Assembly: GCF_000504245.1 (NCBI RefSeq)
Contig: NZ_KI632509.1
Coordinates: 5,049,502-5,113,501, forward strand
DNA length: 64,000 nt
Reading direction: 5' to 3'
DNA from: Haloechinothrix halophila YIM 93223
GTDB taxonomy: Bacteria > Actinomycetota > Actinomycetes > Mycobacteriales > Pseudonocardiaceae
Position 1 is the stretch's first letter, and each line of letters opens with the position of its first letter. Shown in pieces: positions 25,353 to 32,970 of the stretch. A program made the position numbers and the translations under genes. A model generated the notes under the pieces. That model ran no database searches. It worked only from the letters and a program-made list of their open reading frames with translations, and was not told where the DNA came from.

Positions 25353-25510
25353 TTGAGAGAGCGCCAGTCTGACCCATTCAGGTGACTTTCCGGCACATCA
25401 GACGCACATTACGCATCGAACAAAGTAGGGCACCCGGCGAAAAGGCGACCGGTGCTGCGAAGCACGCCGCCAATTGGGATAAGTAGCCGCACCCGACGAA
25501 GGAGACGATC

Positions 25511-25789
25511 ATGGGAATCCTGGGTTGGATCGTGCTCGGTCTGGTTGCCGGGGCGGTCGCCAAGCTCCTCATCCCCGGTAAGGATGTGGGCGGCCTCATC
25601 ATCACGATGCTGCTGGGAATCGCGGGCGCACTGCTGGGCGGATTCCTCGGTAGCGCGTTGTTCGACACCGGGCTCGGCTCATTTTTCGACTTGCGCACCT
25701 GGATCGTCGCCGTCATCGGTGCGGTGATCCTGCTGCTGGTTTATCGCCTGGTCACCGGCCGCAAGACCCGTCGCAGCAGGGTGCGATAG
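25511..25789 (+). CDS. GlsB/YeaQ/YmgE family stress response membrane protein
   Basis: 92 residues, start ATG with AAGGAG 6 bases upstream. Three hydrophobic helices with glycine-rich turns (GWIVLGLVAGAVAKLLIPG, then GAGALLGGFLG-type helix) and a basic C-terminus, the pattern of the transglycosylase-associated GlsB family. These small inner-membrane proteins accompany Asp23/Gls24 genes in envelope or alkaline stress. The 158-base gap before it contains a partial match to the IclR-type site (25401-25415) and no gene. Confidence 0.85.
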   Translation: MGILGWIVLGLVAGAVAKLLIPGKDVGGLIITMLLGIAGALLGGFLGSALFDTGLGSFFDLRTWIVAVIGAVILLLVYRLVTGRKTRRSRVR

Positions 25790-25826
25790 CACTCAAGTTC
25801 CCGCGGAACCAAGGAGAGTGAGTTTC

Positions 25827-26300
25827 ATGGCGCAGACCAGTTCGGAGAAGAGCAGTGCCACCGACACCTCGGTGCGGACCAAGGCGTCAGGTTCGTCGTC
25901 CACACGCAGCGATGAGGGCACCCCCGGCACCATCACTATTGCCTCCGCAGTGGTGCAGAAGATCGCGGGCATTTCAGCCCGTGAGGTCGCCGGGGTACAC
26001 GAGCTCGGTGGTGAGGCCGCCCGCACGTTCGGTGCGGTCAGAGAACGCATTCCCGGGTCTGGCAGGGCCGTCATGGCGGGAGTCGCCGTTGAGGTGGGAG
26101 AGAAACAGGCCGCGGTCGATCTTGACGTCGTGATGGAGTACGGCGCGCGCATCGTCGACGTCGCCCGAGCGATCCGCCGCAATGTCATCAGCAACGTGGA
26201 GCGGATGACCGGCCTCGAGGTCATCGAGGTCAACATCGACGTCAACGACATCCGCCTGCCAGGGGAGGAAGGGGAGGAACCCGCCCCCCGCGTGGAGTGA
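25827..26300 (+). CDS. Asp23/Gls24 family envelope stress response protein
   Basis: 157 residues from ATG 25827, with AAGGAG 10 bases before; the GTG at 25818 would sit too close to that site. After a Ser/Thr-rich, disordered first 35 residues comes the Asp23 domain: TITIASAVVQKIAGISAREV near residue 35, AVDLDVVMEYGARIVDVA near 95 and VEVNIDVNDI near the end. The family coats or anchors to the cytoplasmic face of the membrane with AmaP. This is the best family match of the four Asp23-like proteins in the cluster. Confidence 0.85.
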   Translation: MAQTSSEKSSATDTSVRTKASGSSSTRSDEGTPGTITIASAVVQKIAGISAREVAGVHELGGEAARTFGAVRERIPGSGRAVMAGVAVEVGEKQAAVDLDVVMEYGARIVDVARAIRRNVISNVERMTGLEVIEVNIDVNDIRLPGEEGEEPAPRVE

Positions 26301-26310
26301 GTCCTAGCCG

Positions 26311-26619
26311 ATGACCGGGCAATCCGATATCGACCACGTGCGACAGCTGGCAGAACGAATCCGGACAGCGGTGGCGGCCGACCCGGCCGTTGCCAGGCTC
26401 GACGGCGGACCCAACGGCCTCGTGGCGACTCCCCTTCCCGGAGGGCGCGTCGAGGGCGTGCGGATCGGCGGGCCCGCCGATCCAATTGAGGTGTGCGTCG
26501 TCGCCTACCTCGAGCAACCAATACCCGAGATAGGCGAAGCGATCCTGCGACGAGTCCGCGGCGTCGCTGGCGACGTCGCGGTCGACGTCACGATCGCCGA
26601 CGTTGTGGCTCGGAGCTGA
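26311..26619 (+). CDS. Short Asp23-like protein
   Basis: 102 residues, starting 10 bases after the preceding Asp23 gene. The pattern IRTAVAADPAVARLDGG, then IEVCVVAYLEQPIPEIGEAILRRVRG and VAVDVTIADVV, matches the secondary structure of Asp23 proteins but in reduced form. No catalytic motif. Likely a paralogue that forms part of the same membrane-associated complex. Function unknown. Confidence 0.6.
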   Translation: MTGQSDIDHVRQLAERIRTAVAADPAVARLDGGPNGLVATPLPGGRVEGVRIGGPADPIEVCVVAYLEQPIPEIGEAILRRVRGVAGDVAVDVTIADVVARS

Positions 26620-26658
26620 GTGGCAGGCCTGCGTAACCATGATGCAACGGAGCGAAGC

Positions 26659-26835
26659 ATGAACTTCACCCAGACCGGAATCGTCTCCGGCCTTGTTCTC
26701 GGCCTTGCTGCGACCCAGGGATTCACCGCATTCCTGGTGACCCTGGCCGTCGGAGCCATCGGCCTCGTTGTCGGCGGGATACTCGACGGCCGACTCGACC
26801 TCAGCGACCTCCGCGGCCGGGGACGGGGACGGTGA
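26659..26835 (+). CDS. Small membrane protein, DUF2273-like
   Basis: 58 residues from the ATG at 26659 with GGAGC 5 bases upstream. Two hydrophobic helices (GIVSGLVLGLAATQGF and FLVTLAVGAIGLVVGGIL) end in GRLDLSDLRGRGRGR, very like DUF2273 proteins, which are found beside Asp23 genes in Gram-positive bacteria. Overlaps the next gene by 4 bases (GTGA). Confidence 0.7.
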   Translation: MNFTQTGIVSGLVLGLAATQGFTAFLVTLAVGAIGLVVGGILDGRLDLSDLRGRGRGR

Positions 26836-27218
26836 CCACCCCGGCCACCTCCGCGGGCGAGACGGCACCGTTGGCAGATCCTGGCGAGCGCGGCAGATTG
26901 ACGATAGACCAATCCGTCATTCGCAAGGTCGCCCAGCACGCCGCGGACGCGGTACCGGGCACCGCGCGGACACGGCACCGTATCGCCGGGATCGGGCTCA
27001 GCGAGCATGGCCCGAGCGTGAAGGTCACCGGCAGCGGCCCAGACGTCGACCTCGCGCTGGACATCGCGATGCACTACCCCAATTCCGTCCCGGCGATCGC
27101 CGCGGCCGTCCGGCAGCGGGTCGCCACAGAGGTCGAACGCGTTACCTCGCGCCGAGTCCGGACAGTCGACGTCAAGGTATCCGCTTTGCTGCCCGATCGT
27201 CCGTCCCGCATTCAGTGA
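26832..27218 (+). CDS. Asp23/Gls24 family protein
   Basis: 128 residues from the GTG at 26832 overlapping the previous stop. The Asp23 pattern is clear: LTIDQSVIRKVAQHAADAVPG near residue 23 in two parts, then VDLALDIAMHYPNSVPAIAAAVR and VRTVDVKVSALLP. Fourth Asp23-like gene in the cluster. Coupled by a GTGA overlap to the DUF6286 gene, so the set is translated as one polycistron. Confidence 0.78.
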   Translation: MTTPATSAGETAPLADPGERGRLTIDQSVIRKVAQHAADAVPGTARTRHRIAGIGLSEHGPSVKVTGSGPDVDLALDIAMHYPNSVPAIAAAVRQRVATEVERVTSRRVRTVDVKVSALLPDRPSRIQ

Positions 27219-27817
27219 CCACGCCGCCGCCCGCCGCGGCTACCGCGGCACAGGTGGCGCACGAGAGGAGGAGCATCACCGTGCGAGCCGCTGTCCGCCT
27301 GCTCTCGGCCCTGCTCGGCCTGCTCATCGGCTCGGCAGGCGGTCTGCTGGCAGCGGAAACGACCTGGCACTGGTATCGCCCCCAAAACGCCCCGCTGTTG
27401 TTGCCCTGGCCAACGTGGCGTGATCGGCTGAACGAGCTCACGTGGGCCACGACCGAGGTGCGACTCGCCGCGGCGGGCGTCGCGTTCGCCGGACTATTGA
27501 TACTGCTCGTCGCGCTGCTCGCGCGAGTCCGCATGATCCGGATGGTCAACCCGGCTACCACGGTCACCGTTGAGACGACACCACGTTCCCTCGCCCGTGC
27601 CGTCAGCCATCACGTTCGGCAGCAGGAGAACGTCGACACCGCCTCGGTCACCGCGACCACCAGAAAGGTCCGAATTCGGGTCTCGAGCAGCTTCGCCCCG
27701 GCAGCAGAACTCCAGCCCCAGCTCGTCGCCGCGGTCACCGACCTGCTGGACGACCTCCCGCTCAGCAGACGACCCAAGCTATCGGTGGCCGTTCGCTCGA
27801 CACGGGAGCGACAATGA
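27215..27817 (+). CDS. DUF6286-like membrane protein
   Basis: 200 residues from the GTG at 27215, chosen for its 4-base overlap with the preceding stop. Two transmembrane helices (LLSALLGLLIGSAGGLLAA near residue 30 and VAFAGLLILLVALLAR near 85) bracket an external loop with WHWYRPQNAP. The C-terminal cytoplasmic part, from TVTVETTPRSLARAV on, is Asp23-like in pattern. It resembles the DUF6286 proteins that accompany Asp23 genes in actinomycetes. Probably a membrane anchor for the soluble Asp23 proteins. Confidence 0.65.
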   Translation: MTTPPPAAATAAQVAHERRSITVRAAVRLLSALLGLLIGSAGGLLAAETTWHWYRPQNAPLLLPWPTWRDRLNELTWATTEVRLAAAGVAFAGLLILLVALLARVRMIRMVNPATTVTVETTPRSLARAVSHHVRQQENVDTASVTATTRKVRIRVSSSFAPAAELQPQLVAAVTDLLDDLPLSRRPKLSVAVRSTRERQ

Positions 27818-28413
27818 CCAATACCGTTCCCAAGCGAGCGCAGCGCCGCCCCTACGGCGTGGACCGTACGCTGACCTTTCTCGTCGGCTTAGCTGTCTTC
27901 GCCACGGCTACCGCAGCGTTGATCGTCGGGTTCGGCCTGTTCGGGCAGGTCCGGTCCCAACGGCCGTTGCTTGACCCGATCGCCATCAATTGGCTCACCG
28001 CCGAGCCGACCGTCGCCCGGATCACGGCCATCACGCTCGGCGTCCTGCTGACCGTCTTGGGGCTATGGTGGTTTCTCTACGCGCTCCTGCCGGAACGAAA
28101 GCCGGACATCGACCTGCACCATCACGGCAACGGTCGACTCACCGTCGCCGCGACGGCGATCGCCGTGGCCGTGCGAGCGGATGCCGAACAGATCGACGGT
28201 GTCAGCAAGGCCACCGCGCGCACGGTCGGCAAGGCCGACCGTCCCGCCTTGCGGCTCGACATCTGGTTACACGAGAGCGCGGACCTCAAAGACGTATGGC
28301 AGCAACTCAACGACCACGTACTCTCGCGCACCCGCGAATCGCTTGGCATCGATACCCTGCCCACCGCCGTCCGCATCCAACTCGACGCGCCACGGCGAGA
28401 ACCCGTCCGGTAG
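27814..28413 (+). CDS. AmaP-like alkaline shock membrane anchor protein
   Basis: 199 residues, ATG overlapping the previous stop by 4 bases. Two transmembrane helices (LTFLVGLAVFATATAALIVG near residue 20 and ITLGVLLTVLGLWWFLYALL near 75) are followed by a soluble Asp23-like C-terminal domain (LTVAATAIAVAVRADAEQ). This is the AmaP arrangement: an anchor holding Asp23 proteins at the membrane. Last gene of the stress operon. Confidence 0.7.
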   Translation: MTNTVPKRAQRRPYGVDRTLTFLVGLAVFATATAALIVGFGLFGQVRSQRPLLDPIAINWLTAEPTVARITAITLGVLLTVLGLWWFLYALLPERKPDIDLHHHGNGRLTVAATAIAVAVRADAEQIDGVSKATARTVGKADRPALRLDIWLHESADLKDVWQQLNDHVLSRTRESLGIDTLPTAVRIQLDAPRREPVR

Positions 28414-28465
28414 CACGTCCCACTGCCGCAACGGAGATCACCGACGACCACACCACCCTTGCCCT

Positions 28466-28573
28466 GTGATCTCGCGCGCGCTGGCCAAGCTAGTCACCGA
28501 GCGCGAGACCCATCCCGAGGCACTGGCAGAAGCACTCACCGAGTTCTTCTCGAAAGTGCATCAGCCGGCCTGA
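28466..28573 (+). CDS. Possible 35-residue ORF
   Basis: A GTG at 28466 opens 35 codons of amphipathic helix (ALAKLVTERETHPEALAEAL) running 13 bases into the convergent folD gene. No good ribosome binding site. It could be a small unannotated gene or the tail of a lost one. Confidence 0.25.
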   Translation: MISRALAKLVTERETHPEALAEALTEFFSKVHQPA

Positions 28574-29457
28574 CCCGCCAATCGACCAGCGTGCACCCGC
28601 GCGGCCTCGACGGTGTGCCACAGCAGCAACGCGGTGGTGACGGGGCCGACCCCGCCCGGCACCGGTGTCAGCGCCGCAGCCCTCCGCCCGACCTGCTCGG
28701 CGTCGACGTCGCCAACCAGTGACCCGTCATCGGCCGGGTTGGTGCCGACGTCGACCACCACGGCATCCGACGTGATGTGCTCACCGGTGACCAGGCCTGG
28801 CCTGCCGACCGCCACGATCACGATGTCCGCCCGCTGGGTATGCGCCGCGAGGTCGGCCGTCCGGGAATGGCACACCGTCACCGAAGCGTCCCGCGCCAGC
28901 AGCAGATGAGCCACCGGCACGCCGACCACCGTCGACCGGCCGAGGACGACCACGTCCCGTCCGGCGAGCGCGATCCCGTGGTGATCGAGCAGCGCGACCA
29001 CGGCCTCGGCGGTGGCGGGCGCGAACGCGGGTGCGCCCGCGGCGAGCCGTCCGAGGCTGGCTGGGTTGGCGCCGTCGACGTCCTTCGCAGGGTCGATGGC
29101 CGAAACGACGTCCCGCGTCGCCACTCCCGGCGGCAGCGGGGTCTGCACGATGATGCCGTGCACGCCGACGTCATCGTTCAGCGCCGCCACCTTCTCCCGG
29201 ATCGCCTGGTCCGGTGCGTCGGGGCCGAGGTCCACGACGTCGCAGTCGAGCCCGGCCTTGGTGGCGGCCTTCGCGATCGACCGGACGTACCAGTGGCTGG
29301 ACTCGTCGTCGGTGGCGACGACGACCGCGAGCTTCGGCGGGGTGCCCGCGGCGGCCAGCTCCGAGGCTGCGTCGGCGGTGCGTGCACGGAGCGCGGCGGC
29401 GAGTTCGGAGCCGGAGAGCCGGGCCGCGACCCGCTCACCGGGAGCCGCCGCCCTCAT
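28561..29457 (-). CDS. folD: FolD-family methylenetetrahydrofolate dehydrogenase, cyclohydrolase lysine replaced
   Basis: 298 residues, ATG overlapping the fchA stop as ATGA. The FolD fold is clear: IIVQTPLPPG, KDVDGANPASLGRL, VVVLGRSTVVGVPVAHLLL (NADP motif) and TPVPGGVGPVT. In ordinary FolD the segment YVxSK supplies the catalytic lysine for both reactions (E. coli Lys54). Here an ungapped alignment reads WYVRSIAKAA, so that lysine is isoleucine near residue 63. PCTPxG is also changed to PATAEA. Cyclohydrolase activity is therefore doubtful, and the next gene encodes FchA, a separate cyclohydrolase. It probably oxidises the methylene-THF made by sarcosine and dimethylglycine oxidation. Confidence 0.88.
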   Translation of the reverse strand: MRAAAPGERVAARLSGSELAAALRARTADAASELAAAGTPPKLAVVVATDDESSHWYVRSIAKAATKAGLDCDVVDLGPDAPDQAIREKVAALNDDVGVHGIIVQTPLPPGVATRDVVSAIDPAKDVDGANPASLGRLAAGAPAFAPATAEAVVALLDHHGIALAGRDVVVLGRSTVVGVPVAHLLLARDASVTVCHSRTADLAAHTQRADIVIVAVGRPGLVTGEHITSDAVVVDVGTNPADDGSLVGDVDAEQVGRRAAALTPVPGGVGPVTTALLLWHTVEAARVHAGRLAGQAG

Positions 29458-30074
29458 GCGCCGATCCTGGCGCGAACGGCCGACGTGACCTTGTCCGCGC
29501 GGTCGCAGAGCTGGTCGACCCGGCGCACCGACGCGGCGAGGTTCTGCCGCTCGGCGTCGTCAGTGACGCCGCCCAGGTTCACCTCGATGTTGACCCTGGC
29601 GGTGGCCGCCCCCGCACGCGCGGCCTCCGCTGCCGCCGCAACGTCGGTGATGACGTTGCGGTTGCCGATCGGCAGCAGACGCTCGGCCAGTGCGACGATG
29701 CGGTCGGACAGCTCGATGCCGTCTGCCGGTGGCAGACATGCGCCGACAAGGGCGGCGGCGATCGCCCGCGAGCGCGCGGCGCGGTCGTGGGCACCGTCCT
29801 TGGGCATCGCGTACGCCTCGGCGACGCGGGAAAACGCGGCAGCGTCCTCCTCGGCCAGCCGCAGGGCGTCAGCGCGTAGACTGTCCGATTCGGACACTAT
29901 CGCTGCGATGCTGTCCGCGTGCTCGGCGTACCTCGGTCCATCGCTGTAGCGAGCGACCATCCCGACCAGCGCCGCGGCCTGCGCCAGGTGCAGGGCGGCG
30001 GTCGCGCCGCCACCGGGAGCCGGGACCCGCGCCGCGAGGTCGGTAAGGAAGTCGTTCACCGTCTCATCACGCAT
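29454..30074 (-). CDS. fchA: FchA-like methenyltetrahydrofolate cyclohydrolase
   Basis: 206 residues. The ATG at 30074 overlaps the purU stop (TGATG); the frame is open far upstream inside purU but without sense. The protein is a stand-alone cyclodeaminase/cyclohydrolase domain: PAPGGGATAALHLAQAAAL near residue 17 is its signature, and VNIEVNLGGVTD lies near 165. Such proteins convert 5,10-methenyl-THF to 10-formyl-THF (FchA of acetogens and methylotrophs) or deaminate formimino-THF. Sandwiched between purU and a folD that lacks its lysine, the cyclohydrolase role is the more likely one. Confidence 0.83.
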   Translation of the reverse strand: MRDETVNDFLTDLAARVPAPGGGATAALHLAQAAALVGMVARYSDGPRYAEHADSIAAIVSESDSLRADALRLAEEDAAAFSRVAEAYAMPKDGAHDRAARSRAIAAALVGACLPPADGIELSDRIVALAERLLPIGNRNVITDVAAAAEAARAGAATARVNIEVNLGGVTDDAERQNLAASVRRVDQLCDRADKVTSAVRARIGA

Positions 30075-30976
30075 CACCGGAACACCACCGTGCTGTTGCC
30101 GTTGAGCAGCACGCGACGCTCGCTGTGCCAGCGCACCGCACGCGCCAGCGCCAGCGCCTCGGCGTCGCGGCCGACTGTCGCCAGCGCCCTCGGGTCGTGG
30201 CCGTGGTCCACCCGCAGCACCTCCTGCTCGATGATCGGACCCTCGTCGAGCTCCGGCGTCACGTAGTGCGCGGTCGCGCCGACGTATTTGACGCCGCGGT
30301 CGTATGCCTGCTGGTACGGCTTGGCGCCCTTGAAACCCGGCAGGAACGAGTGGTGGATGTTGATCGCCCTGCCCGCGAGTTTCGCGCACAGGTCGTCGGA
30401 GAGCACCTGCATGTAGCGGGCGAGCACCACGAGATCCGCCCGGTACGCATCGACGAGCTCGAGTAGCCTGCCCTCCGCCTCCGGCTTGGTGTCCTGCGTG
30501 ACGGGCACGTGGACGAACTCCAGCCCGGCCGCCTCCGCCATGGGACGCAGGTCCTCGTGGTTAGAGACAACCGCGGCGATGTCCGCGCCGAGGCTGCCAG
30601 CCCGCCAGCGGAAGATCAGGTCGTTGAGGCAGTGTCCCGCCTTGGACACCATCACCAGGACGCGGGTGGTCCGATCGTCGAACAGCTCGAACTCCATCTC
30701 GAACTCGCGCGCGACAGGACCGAACTCCCTTGTGAGGTCGGCGACGGTCACGCCGGGGCTCGGACAACTGAACGAGGTGCGCAGGAACAGCGCGCCTCGG
30801 ACGCGATCGTCGAACTGCTGGTGCTCCACGATGTCACAGGCGCGGTTGACCAGAAAGGACGTCACCGCGTGCACGATCCCAGCACGCTCGGGGCATCGCA
30901 GGGTCAGCGTGAACAGGTCTGCCACGGCATTTTCCTCCACAGTGGCCCCATTGGGGTCTGATATGTCGGCGGCCAT
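30074..30976 (-). CDS. purU: Formyltetrahydrofolate deformylase
   Basis: 300 residues from the ATG at 30976 with GAGGAG 5 bases upstream. An N-terminal ACT domain (LFTLTLRCPERAGIVHAVTSF near residue 20, given here in shortened form: LRCPERAGIVHAV) is followed by a formyltransferase-type hydrolase domain with VVSNHEDL near 135, NIHHSFLPGFKGAKPY near 215 and ELDEGPIIEQ. These carry the Asn, His and Asp of the active site. PurU hydrolyses 10-formyl-THF to formate and THF, regenerating free THF for the demethylation steps encoded next door. The formate could be oxidised by a partner enzyme. Confidence 0.92.
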   Translation of the reverse strand: MAADISDPNGATVEENAVADLFTLTLRCPERAGIVHAVTSFLVNRACDIVEHQQFDDRVRGALFLRTSFSCPSPGVTVADLTREFGPVAREFEMEFELFDDRTTRVLVMVSKAGHCLNDLIFRWRAGSLGADIAAVVSNHEDLRPMAEAAGLEFVHVPVTQDTKPEAEGRLLELVDAYRADLVVLARYMQVLSDDLCAKLAGRAINIHHSFLPGFKGAKPYQQAYDRGVKYVGATAHYVTPELDEGPIIEQEVLRVDHGHDPRALATVGRDAEALALARAVRWHSERRVLLNGNSTVVFR

Positions 30977-30985
30977 CCCGGCTCC

Positions 30986-32359
30986 TCAACACTCCACGAC
31001 GTTGAGGGCGAGGCCGCCCCGGGACGTCTCCTTGTACTTGTCCTTCATGTCGGCGCCGGTGTCGCGCATCGTCTTGATCGCCTTGTCGAGGCTGACGAAA
31101 TGCAAGCCGTCGCCGGTCATCGCCATCCGGGCCGCCATGATGGCCTTGATCGAGGCGATCGCGTTCCGTTCGATGCACGGGATCTGCACCAGGCCGCCCA
31201 CCGGGTCACACGTGAGGCCGAGGTTGTGCTCGATCCCGATCTCCGCGGCGTTCTCCACCTGTGCCGGGCCGGCGCCGAGCACCTCGGCCAGCCCGGCGGC
31301 GGCCATCGAGCACGCCGAACCGACCTCACCCTGGCAACCGACCTCGGCACCGGAGATGGAGGCGTTCTGCTTGAACAGGATGCCGACCGCGCCAGCGGTG
31401 AGCAGGAAGTCCACCACGCCGTCGTCGGACGCGCCCGGCACGAACCGCCGGTAGTAGTGCAGCACGGCGGGAATGATTCCGGCCGCGCCGTTGGTCGGCG
31501 CGGTGACGATTCGCCCGCCCGCGGCGTTTTCCTCGTTCACGGCCAGCGCGAACAGCGTGACCCACTCCATCGCGTACAGCGGGTCGCCGACGTTGCCTGC
31601 CACGCCGAGGTGCTCCCTCAGCTTCGCCGCCCGCCGTCGCACTTTCAAGCCGCCAGGCAGCACCCCGGTAGTCGATGTCCCGCGATCGACGCATTCGGTC
31701 ATCACCGACCAGATGTGCAGCAGCCCGGCGCGGACCTCGTCCTCGCTGCGACGGACCGTCTCGTTGGCCAGCATCAGCGAGCTGATCGACCGTCCGGTGC
31801 GTTCCGTGTGCGCCAGCAGTTCCTCCGCCGTCGAGAACGGGAACGGCACGGGCGTGGTGTTCTGAACCAGCTGTTTCGCGCCTGCCTCGTCCTCGCCGAG
31901 CACGAACCCGCCGCCGACCGAGTAGTAGGTGCGTATCGACAGCACCGTGCCCGCCCGGTCGAAGCTGTGGAACATCATGCCGTTGCTGTGGAACTCCAGC
32001 CGCTTCCTTCGATGCAGCACGACGTCGTCGGCTACGGAGAACCCGATGCGGGTGCCGCCCGCGAGCTCGAGCTCACCGGCCTCGGCGACCCGGTCCACCA
32101 TGGGCTGCGCGGCCACCGGGTCGACCTCGTCCGGGGCATGCCCCGCGAGGCCGAGCACGACAGCCTTGACGCTGCCGTGTCCGTGACCGGTAGCACCGAG
32201 GGAGCCGAACAGCTCGACGCGCACCGACGCCACCCTGCCCAGCAGGCCCTCATCGGCCAGCGATTCGACGTACGTCTTGGCCGCGCGCATCGGGCCGACG
32301 GTGTGCGAACTCGACGGTCCGATGCCGACCTTGAACAGGTCGAACACGCTGAGGCTCAT
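30986..32359 (-). CDS. sdaA: L-serine ammonia-lyase, iron-sulfur type, single chain
   Basis: 457 residues; ATG at 32359 overlaps the soxG stop as ATGA and has GGGAGGT at 6 bases. N-terminal [13 protein letters not shown] is the serine-binding segment of the beta part. In the alpha part the cysteines for the Fe-S cluster are in [11 protein letters not shown] near residue 345, [18 protein letters not shown] near 385. It deaminates serine to pyruvate. In a betaine cluster the serine would come from glycine plus methylene-THF via serine hydroxymethyltransferase, linking betaine carbon to central metabolism. Confidence 0.93.
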   Translation of the reverse strand: MSLSVFDLFKVGIGPSSSHTVGPMRAAKTYVESLADEGLLGRVASVRVELFGSLGATGHGHGSVKAVVLGLAGHAPDEVDPVAAQPMVDRVAEAGELELAGGTRIGFSVADDVVLHRRKRLEFHSNGMMFHSFDRAGTVLSIRTYYSVGGGFVLGEDEAGAKQLVQNTTPVPFPFSTAEELLAHTERTGRSISSLMLANETVRRSEDEVRAGLLHIWSVMTECVDRGTSTTGVLPGGLKVRRRAAKLREHLGVAGNVGDPLYAMEWVTLFALAVNEENAAGGRIVTAPTNGAAGIIPAVLHYYRRFVPGASDDGVVDFLLTAGAVGILFKQNASISGAEVGCQGEVGSACSMAAAGLAEVLGAGPAQVENAAEIGIEHNLGLTCDPVGGLVQIPCIERNAIASIKAIMAARMAMTGDGLHFVSLDKAIKTMRDTGADMKDKYKETSRGGLALNVVEC

Positions 32360-32970
32360 ACCGGCACCTCCCGGTATTCGCGGTATTCGACGCCAGCGTC
32401 GAGCAGCCACGTGGCCAGGTAGATCGCGAACGACGCCCGCACCAACACCGTGAACTCGCCCGCATCCGCGTCGCGGACCAGCAGAACGATCCCGGACTGG
32501 GCGAGCAGCGCCTGGACGCACGTGCCGCTGGGTGACACCGAGGGGTGCAGATCGATGGCGCAGCCGTGTGCCAGCAGGTCGCGTGCCTTCGGCCCGGACA
32601 ATGTCAACGTGGTGCGCTGCGCCGAGACGTCGATCACCGCGCCGGACGCGTCACCGATGGCTTGCCGCAGCGCGCTTTCCAGCGTGCGCTGCAAGCCGGG
32701 CTCCGCCAGCACCAAGTACTCGTCCGGGCCGAGCCACGCCACCTCGACCGGCCCGTGCGGGCCGTCGCCCCGGGTGAAGGTGCACGGCGTGCGCGGCAAC
32801 TCGACACCGAGGACCGCGCTCACCGCGGCCGCCCTGCCCGCGTCTCGCAGCCGCAGCGTCACGTGCGTGCGGAATGGACGCTCGGCCACCTCGACGGCCG
32901 GTGCGAGTTCGGCCAGCCGCTCCGCCCAGCCGTCGAGCGGGCTGCGGCGGGTCCTGATATCAGCCGTCAC
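32356..32970 (-). CDS. soxG: Sarcosine oxidase gamma subunit
   Basis: 204 residues, starting 11 bases inside the end of soxA. Has the GcvT-like small fold of Sox[16 protein letters not shown] near the N-terminus, [12 protein letters not shown] near 80, [22 protein letters not shown] near 115 in two parts, and [17 protein letters not shown] near the end. SoxG is part of the heterotetramer and contributes to the folate-binding side. Gene order soxB-soxD-soxA-soxG is the standard one. Confidence 0.92.
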   Translation of the reverse strand: MTADIRTRRSPLDGWAERLAELAPAVEVAERPFRTHVTLRLRDAGRAAAVSAVLGVELPRTPCTFTRGDGPHGPVEVAWLGPDEYLVLAEPGLQRTLESALRQAIGDASGAVIDVSAQRTTLTLSGPKARDLLAHGCAIDLHPSVSPSGTCVQALLAQSGIVLLVRDADAGEFTVLVRASFAIYLATWLLDAGVEYREYREVPV

